Below, piece after piece: positions 9,283 to 17,723 of a stretch of 64,000 nucleotides of DNA. Source of the DNA: Sphingomonadales bacterium (GTDB taxonomy: Bacteria > Pseudomonadota > Alphaproteobacteria > Sphingomonadales > Sphingomonadaceae); the NCBI GenBank assembly GCA_027491235.1, contig JAIXWO010000026.1:276829-340828 (forward strand), read 5' to 3'. Numbering within the stretch: the first letter of the stretch is position 1; the number at the start of each line of letters is the position of its first letter. A model generated the notes under the pieces. The model saw only the letters and a list, made by a program, of their open reading frames with translations, had not been told where the DNA came from and made no database searches. The position numbers were made by a program, and so were the translations under genes.

Positions 9283-10616
9283 GTCGCTGCCTTTGCTGCC
9301 GCGATAGCTGCGGCATCCTTCTCATTGTCCAAGATGCGGCTCCAGGCGAGAAGCAGCCGCTTTCCTGACGGATTTGCGCTGATGTATTCCCATCGCAATT
9401 TACCTTGAGGGTCCATACGCAGCAGCCGACCAAAATCGGTTTCTTCTACAAAGACGTCGCCATTGCCCAGCGGCGTTCCGCGGCCCTGCGTGACTGTCTT
9501 GATGTTATTCGCCTTGAATGCGGCGGCATATGGAGAGGTGAGGTTTTTGGTTGCCAGATCGTAGATCAAGAGATCGTTTGCTTGATCTACCGTTTCGGGA
9601 TCTCCTGCAATGACCCGGTTGTCGAAAAGGGATATGCGCCGGTCATCGAGGATGTTGATGTCGTGTTGCATGCGCCATGGGCCTTGCTGCCACCAGATTA
9701 TTTTTCCAGTGGACGGGCGGTATTGCATGAGCAGTGAGAGATGACGGAGACTAAGGAATAGGTCGCCTTTTGTCATATAAGGACCTGTGTGCAGCACCGG
9801 CTCAATGTCATTCAGATGTAAAGGATCAGGCGAATACGGCCGGCCTTCGAAAAGATATCCCAGCCCGTTTCGCTCCAATATGTCAGCGAGACTCTGTCTG
9901 AACAAAAGCTTTCCGGCCGGAGAGATTTTGGCGATCCCGTCCTCATGATAGTCCGCGGTCGCATTTCTGCGGGTCGACTTCAAGACCGTGTCGGGGACCC
10001 AAATATTGCCCTCTGCATCGCGCTCAATAGAGTGGTGATACAGGCCGTCCAACGTCCACAAAATCTTGCCGCAGGCGTCGATTCTGACCAGAGGCGAGCC
10101 GTCCTGAAACACGATGCCGCCATCGTCCATCAACAACGGATGGGAAAGGCGGTAGCGTTCCGGAAATCTGTCTCGGGCTAAATCAATCAGCGGCGAAGAC
10201 ATCTTTGACCTAGCGTTGATCGCCTTGATGTCGGGCGCGTAGCGCCGCAGAACAGTTCCGTTCCGCATATCGGTTAAGGCAGCAATGAACCGACGCGCGG
10301 CACTGTCATAACGCGCCACCAGCACAAGCTCTTCCGCTTTGCCTAAGGGCTCTTTGCGATGAAGACCGTCAGGTATTTTCGGCGCGGTAACCGGGGCGAG
10401 CCCGAGCTCTTGTTGGCGCCTCAAGCCGTTGAGTGTGTCAGGAACGGAGGCAAGGTCCAAGGCGAGCCTGCCGATGGTTTCAAAACGGGGCCCTTTGGCC
10501 ACCTTATATTTTACGAGCCAGCCATAGGCAGGCAGGCCCGCAATCATGAATATCGCGAACAGAGCAAAGACCCACAACGGGATCCGCCTAAACATCAGGC
10601 GCTCAAACCAGTTCAT
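9273..10616 (-). CDS. Membrane-anchored arylsulfotransferase-like protein
   Basis: 447 residues with one N-terminal membrane anchor (about residues 12-34) and a large periplasmic beta-propeller-like domain. Several motifs resemble the ASST family (Arylsulfotran_2): DGLYHHSIE (H194/H195), LHLNDIEPV (H267), SLRHLSLLMQYRPSTGKIIW (H292) and MQHDINILDDRRISLFDN (H318), with repeated blade segments such as DPQGKLRWEY. In true ASST, conserved histidines transfer sulfate between phenolic compounds without PAPS; I cannot prove that the catalytic histidine is retained here. It follows the CapD-like gene by 8 bp and overlaps the small membrane protein gene. Confidence 0.78.
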   Translation of the reverse strand: MNWFERLMFRRIPLWVFALFAIFMIAGLPAYGWLVKYKVAKGPRFETIGRLALDLASVPDTLNGLRRQQELGLAPVTAPKIPDGLHRKEPLGKAEELVLVARYDSAARRFIAALTDMRNGTVLRRYAPDIKAINARSKMSSPLIDLARDRFPERYRLSHPLLMDDGGIVFQDGSPLVRIDACGKILWTLDGLYHHSIERDAEGNIWVPDTVLKSTRRNATADYHEDGIAKISPAGKLLFRQSLADILERNGLGYLFEGRPYSPDPLHLNDIEPVLHTGPYMTKGDLFLSLRHLSLLMQYRPSTGKIIWWQQGPWRMQHDINILDDRRISLFDNRVIAGDPETVDQANDLLIYDLATKNLTSPYAAAFKANNIKTVTQGRGTPLGNGDVFVEETDFGRLLRMDPQGKLRWEYISANPSGKRLLLAWSRILDNEKDAAAIAAAKAATCK

Positions 10617-10624
10617 CGAAGGGT

Positions 10625-12541
10625 CTATCGGCCCCGCTCCAGCGTGATGAAGTCGACAACCTCATCATTTGATTCAAATTCGCTGACCAATTCCTTCAGA
10701 CGCGATTTCAGGGACACCACGTCATTCTTGTCGATATCCTGCCGCAGCCGTTCCAATTGCGGTGTCAGGTCCGACCATTTCAAAAAGTCATCATGCGCCT
10801 TCATGATGCGCTCATGATGCGTTGGGAGTGGATCGTCGCCGATAAGAAGCTCTTCATACAGCTTTTCGCCGGGGCGCAGCCCGACGACGGAGATTTCAAT
10901 ATCTCCGTCCGGATTGCTCGCGTCGCGGACGCTCAGGCCGCTCAACTCAATCATATTGCGCGCCAGATCCGCAATTTTGACGGGATCGCCCATATCAAGA
11001 ACGAAGACATCGCCGCCTTGCGCCATGGCACCGGCCTGCACGACAAGTTGGGCCGCTTCACGGATCGTCATGAAATAGCGGGTCACCTCGGCATGGGTGA
11101 TCGTTACGGGCCCGCCGGTGCGGACCTGCTCCCGAAAAAGCGGGACGACGGAGCCGCTGCTGCCAAGCACGTTTCCAAAGCGGACCATGGAAAACCGGGT
11201 CTTTGTCTGGCGGTCTGCCAGCGCCTGAAGGATCATTTCAGCCAAGCGCTTGGTTGTGCCCATGATGTTTGTAGGACGCACGGCCTTGTCTGTGCTGATC
11301 AGCACAAAATCCCTGACGCCTGCGTGAATGGCGCATTCCGCCGCTGTCAGGGTGCCGAAAACATTGTTCTTCACGCCCTCCACAGGGTTATGCTCGACCA
11401 GCGGCACATGCTTATATGCGGCGGCATGATACACCGTGTCGGGCGCCCATGTTGAAAGGATGAGTTCCATGCGGTTCTTGTCCGCCACGGAAGCCAGCAG
11501 CGGAACTATTTTGGTGCTCAGGCCATCAGCCTCAATAGCGCCCTCAAGCTCACGGTGAATCGCGTAAAGGGGGTATTCCCCCATCTCGAGAAGAAGCAAT
11601 GTCTTGGGCCGCAGCGTCAGGATCTGGCGGCACAACTCGCTGCCGATAGACCCGCCCGCGCCTGTGACCATCACGGACTTGCCCGTTACATTCTTTGCGA
11701 GGAGGATCTGGTTGGGTGGCACCGGATCACGGCCCAGCAAATCTTCAATATCAAGCTCCCGCAGATCGCCAACCGCGATGCGGCCATGGGCCAAGTCGGC
11801 GACGGCGGGCAGCATCCGGACCGTGACATCACTCGATTTGACGGAGTGCAGAATTTCGCTGCGGCGGCGGCGGCTGGCTGACGGCATGGCCAGCAAGATG
11901 TCGGTCACCTCTAGCCGCTCTGTCAGTTCCTGCAGATTGCCGGGCGCGTAGATGTTCTTGCCGTTCAGCACGCTGCCCCTCAGCAGCGGGTCATCATCGA
12001 CAAAGCCGACGACATACATGTCTTCGCTGTTGGAGATGGCTGCCGCCAGCTGCCGTCCCGCGCCGCCTGCGCCATAGATCAGGACCCGGCGCCGGTCGCT
12101 CATTTGCAGGAGCGCAAGATATCCGCCGCCCAGGACGAAGCGAACAACCACGCGCGACATGCCGATGAAGCCGATCAGCAGCATCGGTTGAATGATCCCG
12201 ATTGTCCGTGGCACGGTCGTCACACCGATCACCGTGAACACTGTGGCGTAAGCGAGCGTGTAGAGACCACCGGCACGGACGATGGCGCCAAGTGCGGGCC
12301 AACCGGAATAGCGGAAAATCGCGCGGTAAAGGCCGTTTGTGATGAAAAGCGGGAGCGCAAAGACCAAGCTTGCAAAGATCGCAAGCCATTGAAGCCCCTC
12401 GGGAAAGACCCAGTAATCCAGGCGGAGATAGAAGGCGACAAGGACCGAGGCAATGCAGGCGATGGCGTCGGCGACCAAGGCAATGGCCCGCTTGCCGGCG
12501 CGCGGAATCTTCAGCACCTGATCCTGAAATTTATCCGACAT
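10625..12541 (-). CDS. CapD/WbpM-type nucleotide-sugar 4,6-dehydratase
   Basis: 638 residues: four N-terminal membrane spans (about 20-140), a first Rossmann domain (LIYGAGGAGRQ, about 154) and a second catalytic SDR domain (VTGAGGSIGSE, 292-302). The catalytic motif STDK at 416-419 and MGTTK at 427-431 replaces the usual YxxxK with MxxxK, as in WbpM, FlaA1 and CapD. The family makes UDP-4-keto-6-deoxy-GlcNAc or related sugars. It is the first gene of the minus-strand EPS operon, so the main promoter probably lies in the 208-bp divergent gap between it and the FixJ-like regulator. Confidence 0.93.
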   Translation of the reverse strand: MSDKFQDQVLKIPRAGKRAIALVADAIACIASVLVAFYLRLDYWVFPEGLQWLAIFASLVFALPLFITNGLYRAIFRYSGWPALGAIVRAGGLYTLAYATVFTVIGVTTVPRTIGIIQPMLLIGFIGMSRVVVRFVLGGGYLALLQMSDRRRVLIYGAGGAGRQLAAAISNSEDMYVVGFVDDDPLLRGSVLNGKNIYAPGNLQELTERLEVTDILLAMPSASRRRRSEILHSVKSSDVTVRMLPAVADLAHGRIAVGDLRELDIEDLLGRDPVPPNQILLAKNVTGKSVMVTGAGGSIGSELCRQILTLRPKTLLLLEMGEYPLYAIHRELEGAIEADGLSTKIVPLLASVADKNRMELILSTWAPDTVYHAAAYKHVPLVEHNPVEGVKNNVFGTLTAAECAIHAGVRDFVLISTDKAVRPTNIMGTTKRLAEMILQALADRQTKTRFSMVRFGNVLGSSGSVVPLFREQVRTGGPVTITHAEVTRYFMTIREAAQLVVQAGAMAQGGDVFVLDMGDPVKIADLARNMIELSGLSVRDASNPDGDIEISVVGLRPGEKLYEELLIGDDPLPTHHERIMKAHDDFLKWSDLTPQLERLRQDIDKNDVVSLKSRLKELVSEFESNDEVVDFITLERGR

Positions 12542-12749
12542 TCACCGGTCCGCTTGGCTCATCAAGCGACCCGATATTCCAACAATGCCATTTCGGCAAT
12601 GTTTTAAAGCCACGTTGGCAATAGATATTCAGCCCAAAGCGTCCCCTCATTCCGTATTTTCCCTCAATGCACGCCGCCTTGGACAGCATGTATTACGACC
12701 AGCATCTGGCAGCGTTTAGGGCTCTGCCTTGGCAGGAAGGCGGTCGGGC

Positions 12750-13364
12750 ATGGCGGAGAAGAATCTGATTTACATCGTGGATGATGATCAGGGTGTCCGG
12801 CTGTCGCTCGCTATGTTGTTGCGGGCGCATGGCTTTGAGACGCACAGCTTTGCTGCCGCGACGGACTTCTTTGAGAGCTTCACGGCGCTCCAGCCAGCGC
12901 CGGTGCTTCTAGACCTGCACATGCCGTCGATGGACGGGATCGATTTTCTGATGGCGCTGCGGGAGCGGACGCAGATCGGCTGGCCGGTCGTGATGATGAG
13001 CGGGAATGGTGATGTGCCGTCTGCAGTCTTGGCGATGAAGCTGGGCACGCTCGATTTCATCGAAAAGCCGATCCAGCCGGAAACGCTCCTTTCCGTCATC
13101 AGCGCCGCGCAGGCGCGACAGGCGGCGATGCAGGGCAAGGCGACAGAGCCGCCTGTTGAGAACGAGGTCCGAGAGCGTTTGTCGCCCCGCGAATTCGATG
13201 TGTTGCAGATGATCGCCCATGGCATGGCGACGAAATCAATTGCGGTGCATCTGGGCATTAGCCCGCGCACGGTGGAAATGCACCGCGCCCATATTGTCCG
13301 GCGCCTGCAGGTGCGCTCCATGTCAGAAGCTGTCGCGTTGGCGGCCAGGGCGGAACGCGACTGA
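12750..13364 (+). CDS. FixJ-type response regulator
   Basis: 204 residues from ATG 12750, 9 nt after AGGAAGG; an upstream TTG at 12729 is less likely. The receiver domain has the acidic pocket VDDDQ, phospho-acceptor in LLDLHMPSMDG, MMSGNGD switch residue and FIEKPIQ lysine. A C-terminal LuxR/GerE helix-turn-helix follows (LSPREFDVLQMIAHG, then SIAVHLGISPRTVEMHRAHI). It is divergent from the EPS operon and a candidate activator or repressor of it. No kinase is adjacent; the FixL-like kinases at 37.7-44.6 kb are possible partners. Confidence 0.9.
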   Translation: MAEKNLIYIVDDDQGVRLSLAMLLRAHGFETHSFAAATDFFESFTALQPAPVLLDLHMPSMDGIDFLMALRERTQIGWPVVMMSGNGDVPSAVLAMKLGTLDFIEKPIQPETLLSVISAAQARQAAMQGKATEPPVENEVRERLSPREFDVLQMIAHGMATKSIAVHLGISPRTVEMHRAHIVRRLQVRSMSEAVALAARAERD

Positions 13365-13734
13365 CTCAGCATTGGATGATGACAGTGCCGGTGTCATTTT
13401 ATGGGCGCCAAAAGGTGCTTAATATTTGATGACCAATGCAAATGACTTGAATGGGATGCTTGGTCTCTTTCCTCGTCCAGGGCCGCCTAGGCGATCTTGA
13501 TCATGTCTCAAAGCCTGATTCAAAGCGGTTAGAATTACAAGAATAACAAAGAGATAGAGGCGAAGCCGCTGGTCCTTCGCAGTTCGAGGAACCCACTCCC
13601 TTCCCGGACCAGCCTGCCACCGCCTTAGCTGCCAATATGGCAATATAAGCCGTCATTTTACAGCCAATATAGTTGCTTCAAGTCAAATCATGGACGATAC
13701 TCCTTCGCTATAGTCGCGTGAGGAGATAGAAAAG
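13365..13734. other. Intergenic region between two response regulators
   Basis: This 370-bp stretch holds no convincing gene. It is more AT-rich than its surroundings near 13640-13710. An isolated GATTC (CcrM-type methylation site) occurs in the middle of a TGATTCAAAGCGG segment, but no repeat partner is visible in the window. The minus-strand open frame at 13419-13643 has no ribosome site or recognisable domain. The 3' end supplies the AGGAG ribosome site of the next gene. Confidence 0.5.
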
Positions 13735-14376
13735 TTGACCAAGCTCATTTATCTCATCGACGATGACGAGATGGTTCGGCAATCCGCCGCCTTTCTGCTC
13801 AAATCAAATGGCTACGCTGTGGAGCAGTTTTCCAGCGGGGAGGCCTTCCTCGATATTGCCGATACCGCAGAGCCCGGGTGCATCATGCTTGATCTGCACA
13901 TGCCCGGGCTGGACGGACATCAAACGCAAGAGGCGCTCAACGAAAAGGGCATTCGGTTTCCCGTCCTGATCCTGACCGGCATGGGCGACATTGATCGTGC
14001 GGTGCGCGCCATGAAGAACGGGGCGTTTGAGTTTATTGAAAAGCCTTATGTGGAAGAGCATCTGCTGGCGACGCTGGACAACGCCTTTGGCGAGCTGGAC
14101 CGGCGGGTGAATGCGTTTGGTCTGTTGGATGATGCGAAGCTGCGGATCGCAAAATTGTCCAAGCGTGAACGGCAGGTGATGCAGGGTTTGCTGGATGGGC
14201 TGCCCAATAAACTGATCGCCTATCACCTCGGATTGAGTATCCGTACCGTGGAAAGCTTTCGTGCAACGTTGATGGAAAAGCTTGGCGTGCGAACCGTTTC
14301 GGCTGCCGTTCGACTTGCCATGGTGGCGGGTTTGCACCCCTTCAGCGAGGAGCCTCCTGAAAAGGCAGATGGTTAA
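13735..14376 (+). CDS. FixJ-type response regulator (second copy)
   Basis: 213 residues beginning at TTG 13735, 9 nt after AGGAG. The receiver domain shows LIDDDEMVRQ, the phosphorylation site MLDLHMPGLDG, LTGMGD and FIEKPYVEE. The output domain is a LuxR-type helix-turn-helix (LSKRERQVMQGLLDG, then IAYHLGLSIRTVESFRATLM). It is a clear paralogue of the regulator at 12750 but divergent enough to be a separate gene rather than a recent duplication. No cognate kinase is adjacent. Probably a DNA-binding regulator for the surrounding surface-polysaccharide and c-di-GMP genes, but its targets are unknown. Confidence 0.9.
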   Translation: MTKLIYLIDDDEMVRQSAAFLLKSNGYAVEQFSSGEAFLDIADTAEPGCIMLDLHMPGLDGHQTQEALNEKGIRFPVLILTGMGDIDRAVRAMKNGAFEFIEKPYVEEHLLATLDNAFGELDRRVNAFGLLDDAKLRIAKLSKRERQVMQGLLDGLPNKLIAYHLGLSIRTVESFRATLMEKLGVRTVSAAVRLAMVAGLHPFSEEPPEKADG

Positions 14377-14490
14377 CAAAAGGTTATCTGCGCGTCCGAA
14401 ACGCTACGGTGAATTCAACAGGCTTTCAGACAAGGGCTGATTCAATAGACTGCCGCTAGACTGGGTGGACCAGATTGCGGGGTAACGAAC

Positions 14491-15069
14491 ATGTTGAACA
14501 TCAAACCTTTTGATCCAGTTGAGGCTGATATCTTCCCTGCGCCCACCGGGCGGCTGGAGGGAGACACACGCCGCGCGGCAGAGCGAAAGCGGGTTTATCT
14601 GAAGGCGGACGCGATTGCTGTTGAGCTTGATGCAAAGGCGAACGTTATCAACGTGTCTGAAACCGGCCTGACGGGGGAGACCGACGCCCGCATCATTGTA
14701 GGCGAGCATGTTGAAGTGTCCTTCAGCGGGCTACATTATGTGCCGGCCACCGTGCGCTGGGTCCACGGCCGTCGCTTTGGGCTCAAGCTGCTCGCGCCGC
14801 CGCCGGTCATTGGTGCCGGTGACGAAGACCTGACCCGCGATATCCGCCTGTTTGTCGGCCAGACGAGCCGCCGTGCGGTTGTCCGCAATGTCTCATCGAC
14901 CGGACTGCAGATTGAGACAGACCTGCCGTTGCACAAAGGTCAGCAGGTTCTGGTCAAGGTGCTCAACGGCTGGTCGATCATGACCAGGGTGGCTTGGGTG
15001 GATGGTATCCGCGCCGGCGTGTCGATGGATGATCCGGTAGACCTGATCAGCTTTGAAAAGACGGCTTGA
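14491..15069 (+). CDS. Tandem PilZ-domain protein
   Basis: 192 residues with two PilZ-like domains. The first has RAAERKRVYL (the RxxxR c-di-GMP motif) followed by NVSETGLTG (D/N-x-S-x-x-G). The second, at about 128-185, has RRAVVRNVSSTGLQIE. Between them is the strand pattern GEHVEVSFSGLHYVPATVRW typical of PilZ barrels. PilZ proteins bind cyclic di-GMP and transmit it to motility or polysaccharide machinery, which fits the nearby EPS operon and FixJ regulators. Start ATG 14491 has a weak GGGG ribosome site. Confidence 0.85.
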   Translation: MLNIKPFDPVEADIFPAPTGRLEGDTRRAAERKRVYLKADAIAVELDAKANVINVSETGLTGETDARIIVGEHVEVSFSGLHYVPATVRWVHGRRFGLKLLAPPPVIGAGDEDLTRDIRLFVGQTSRRAVVRNVSSTGLQIETDLPLHKGQQVLVKVLNGWSIMTRVAWVDGIRAGVSMDDPVDLISFEKTA

Positions 15070-15081
15070 CCACAAACCGGC

Positions 15082-15170
15082 CGTCATCCCCGCGAAAGCG
15101 GGGATCCATCAGCACCACTGGCGTATCGGTTGAGCAGAGAAGTCTGGATTCCCGCTTTCGCGGGAATGAC
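15082..15170. repeat. REP-doublet element (89 bp)
   Basis: Two palindromes in opposite orientation: the left one contains CCCCGCGAAAGCGGGG and the right one CCCGCTTTCGCGGG. The outer ends read GTCATCCC and GGGAATGAC, so the whole unit is an imperfect inverted repeat. The GTCATYCCCGCGAAAGCGGG core is a widely dispersed proteobacterial repetitive palindrome. It lies between two convergent genes, where it may also act as a bidirectional terminator. Confidence 0.85.
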
Positions 15171-15182
15171 AGCTTGGGTGGT

Positions 15183-16349
15183 TTAGGCCGGATTCGCCGC
15201 TTTCCAGTCGCGCTTGATCTTCTTGGCGAGGCTCCATTTGTGGACTTCGGTTGGGCCGTCATAAATGCGGAAGGCGCGGATTTCGCGGAAGACCTGCTCA
15301 ACGATGGTCTGATCGGTGACGCCCAATCCGCCCATGACCTGCACGCAGCGGTCTGCAATGCGCATCAGCGCCTCAGAGACGGCGACCTTGGTCATTGAGC
15401 TTTCAACCGTACCGAGCGAGCCTGTGTCGAGCACAGAAGCGCACCAGTCGATCATCAGTTCGGCCTGCTTCAGATCGATCATGTTTTCCGCAAGCATGAA
15501 GCCGACGCCTTCATGCTCGATCAGCGGCTTGCCAAAGGCCATGCGGCGGTTGGCATAGTCGGTCGCGATCTCATGCGCGCGCTGGCAGCTGCCGTGCCAG
15601 CGCATGCAGTGCGACAGGCGGGCAGGGGAGAGACGGATCTGCGCGTATCTAAAGCCTTCACCGGCCTGGCCCAGCATCTGGTCTGCTGGGACGCGCAGAT
15701 TGTCGATGAGGACGGTGGCATGACCGCCCGGCATGGAATTGTCGATCGTGTTGGGCACATGCTCGATGCGGATGGCAGGGTCGGGCAAGTCAACGAGGAA
15801 CATGCACGCGCCTTCATCGGCCTTGGCCATGACAATGCCGACCTTGGCGCCCTCGGCGCCAGTGATGAACGCCTTACGGCCATTGATGACCCAGTGATTG
15901 CCATCCAGCTTGCAGGTCGTCTGCATCATGGACGGGTCAGAACCGGCGCCGCCTTCCAGCGCAGGCTCGGTCATGAAGAAGGCCGACCGCGCTTCGCCCG
16001 CGATCATGGGCTTGAGGAAGCGTTCCTTCAGCTCCGGGCTGCCTTCGTGCCCCAGCAGGTACATATTGCCCTCATCGGGGGCCATCGTGTTGACCGCGAG
16101 CGGCCCCAGCGGGGAGAGGCCGGACTTCTGGAGAACAATCGCTGTCTCCTGCTGCGTCAAATGGCTGCCGTCAGGCAGGATGTGCGGCGTCAGCACACCG
16201 GCTGCGCGCGCCTTGGCCCGCATTTCTTGGACCATCTCATCCATCGGCGCGCCGTGATGATCCCGGCGGGTGTCACTCTCATAAGGGATCACAACGTCGC
16301 GGACGAAGGTCTCAACGCGGGCGGCAATCTCGCGGGCACGGTCGGTCAT
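15183..16349 (-). CDS. Acyl-CoA dehydrogenase family protein
   Basis: 388 residues of the FAD-dependent acyl-CoA dehydrogenase fold. Visible are the FAD/substrate segment FFMTEPALEGGAGSDPSMM, WVINGRKAFITGA in the middle domain, and the C-terminal helical domain with VQVMGGLGVTDQTIVEQVFR ending in RIYDGPTEVHKWSLAKKI. The RIYDGPTEVH end places the protein near the ACAD10/11-like or long-chain group. It oxidises an acyl-CoA to the enoyl-CoA and passes electrons to ETF. The SDR gene directly upstream overlaps it by 4 bp (ATGA), so the pair is one transcription unit. Confidence 0.92.
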   Translation of the reverse strand: MTDRAREIAARVETFVRDVVIPYESDTRRDHHGAPMDEMVQEMRAKARAAGVLTPHILPDGSHLTQQETAIVLQKSGLSPLGPLAVNTMAPDEGNMYLLGHEGSPELKERFLKPMIAGEARSAFFMTEPALEGGAGSDPSMMQTTCKLDGNHWVINGRKAFITGAEGAKVGIVMAKADEGACMFLVDLPDPAIRIEHVPNTIDNSMPGGHATVLIDNLRVPADQMLGQAGEGFRYAQIRLSPARLSHCMRWHGSCQRAHEIATDYANRRMAFGKPLIEHEGVGFMLAENMIDLKQAELMIDWCASVLDTGSLGTVESSMTKVAVSEALMRIADRCVQVMGGLGVTDQTIVEQVFREIRAFRIYDGPTEVHKWSLAKKIKRDWKAANPA

Positions 16350-17116
16350 AGGGATTGTCCGTCATCAATATCGATGACCGCGCCGGTTGTGGCGGCGGAG
16401 GCATCTGAGGAGAAATACAGCATCATGGCATCGAGCGAATCAATGGGCTGAAGGCGCTTGCGGTGGAAGGCCGCAATCTGCGCCTGTCCGCCCGGCGACT
16501 GGAACCAGTCACCGGCAATTTCGGTCTGAATGTATCCGGGTTGAATGGTGTTCACATTCACCCCCTGGCGGACCCATTCGCGCGCCAGATTACGGCCCAG
16601 ATGTGCAACGGCCGCCTTGCCGGCCGCGTAAGCGCTGTCGCCTTGGCCGGTCAGGTGGGAGGTGATGGAGCCGATCAGGACGATGCGGCCCTTACCCGTT
16701 TCACGGCTGCCGCTGGCGATGAGGCGACGGGCGCCTTCGCGTGCGGTGAGATAGAGGCCGGTGAAGTTTGTGTCCGTCACCATTCGCAGCGCCTCGACGC
16801 TGACCTCGGTTGCCCGGGCAGCGGCAGACGTGCCGGCATTGGCAATGATGGTGTCGACGGTGCCGAAGCGTTCTTCCGCCATGTTGAAGGCCTCTTTGAT
16901 CGAGGCTTCGTCGGTCACGTCCAAGGGGACTGCCAGTGCGCCTGTCTCTCCGGCGTCCAGTTCATTGGCGAGTGCGGCAATCCGGTCTGTGCGACGGGCA
17001 CCCAAGACCACATTGGCCCCAGCCTGGGCAAAGAGCCGGGCGAAGTGGGCACCAAGCCCAGACGATGCTCCGGTAATCAGCGCTGTGCGACCGACAAGCG
17101 AAAACGGTAATGTCAC
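16346..17116 (-). CDS. Short-chain dehydrogenase/reductase
   Basis: 256 residues from GTG 17116, which sits after a GGAGAGG ribosome site; an upstream TTG at 17134 is also open. The NAD(P) motif TGASSGLG is near residue 16, NAG in IIANAGTSAAA, the catalytic Ser in VLIGSITSHL, and Tyr/Lys in YAAGKAA. Together these define a classical SDR. It overlaps the acyl-CoA dehydrogenase start by 4 bp, consistent with a fatty-acid or aromatic acid degradation step (hydroxyacyl-CoA oxidation), but the substrate is not evident. Confidence 0.9.
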   Translation of the reverse strand: MTLPFSLVGRTALITGASSGLGAHFARLFAQAGANVVLGARRTDRIAALANELDAGETGALAVPLDVTDEASIKEAFNMAEERFGTVDTIIANAGTSAAARATEVSVEALRMVTDTNFTGLYLTAREGARRLIASGSRETGKGRIVLIGSITSHLTGQGDSAYAAGKAAVAHLGRNLAREWVRQGVNVNTIQPGYIQTEIAGDWFQSPGGQAQIAAFHRKRLQPIDSLDAMMLYFSSDASAATTGAVIDIDDGQSL

Positions 17117-17245
17117 GGCAGAGACCCTCTCCAATCAAGTGGGTCTTTCCCTGCGCATCCCGGACGCCTGATGCAAGCTGGCAATTAGAAGAGCGGGCGA
17201 TTTCCAGATCGCCTGTTTCTCCGTGCCGCCGTCAAATGTTGTTGG

Positions 17246-17641
17246 TCAGGATTTCCAGCCCATCATCTGCGTGACGTTGCTGTCTGTGAACAGGGTTGCG
17301 GCAAAGCGCCCGTCCGCCGCTCCGGCATCCTGTTCGGACGCGTCGAGCAGCGTGAGGTCCACCGGGCGGTCAACCTGCAGGCCGAAGCTATCGCCGCGCG
17401 CCCATTTCACCACGGCTTCGAAATCACCGATTTTCTCGGCAAAGACCCGCAGATGTTCGCCGGGTACGAGCATGGCCCCGCGACCGCCAAGCCCAAATTC
17501 GGACGCGTCGCGGATGATCACTTCTCGGTGGGGGATGCGTTGAGAAGACAAAACGGCCCGGCAGGTATGAGCATAACGCTCCGCCTGCCGAGCCGTGCGC
17601 GCGAGCGCGCTGTAGTTATATTCGATCTGGCTTTCCGCCAT
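17246..17641 (-). CDS. PilZ-like domain protein
   Basis: 131 residues. The central part (VIIRDASEFGLGGRGAMLVP, then GEHLRVFAEKIGDFEAVVKW and FGLQVDRPVDL) follows the PilZ strand pattern with the D-x-S-x-x-G loop. An arginine-containing N-terminal segment (RIPHREVIIR) could supply the RxxxR residues. The first 35 residues look helical. It may bind c-di-GMP; with the tandem PilZ gene at 14491 it makes two PilZ proteins within 3 kb. Flanked by SDR and petC on the same strand but with no overlap, so it is probably its own unit. Confidence 0.7.
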   Translation of the reverse strand: MAESQIEYNYSALARTARQAERYAHTCRAVLSSQRIPHREVIIRDASEFGLGGRGAMLVPGEHLRVFAEKIGDFEAVVKWARGDSFGLQVDRPVDLTLLDASEQDAGAADGRFAATLFTDSNVTQMMGWKS

Positions 17642-17723
17642 GAGCCCACCTCATTCGCTGAACTGACTGATTGAGTCAGATAACGGCCGGGTGGGCCTCT
17701 GGTTTAGGCCGGAGCCAATGCGA

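Noticed and set aside
13419..13643. Minus-strand frame of 74 residues between the two FixJ genes
   Set aside because: No ribosome site, no recognisable domain and an odd composition; the region looks noncoding.
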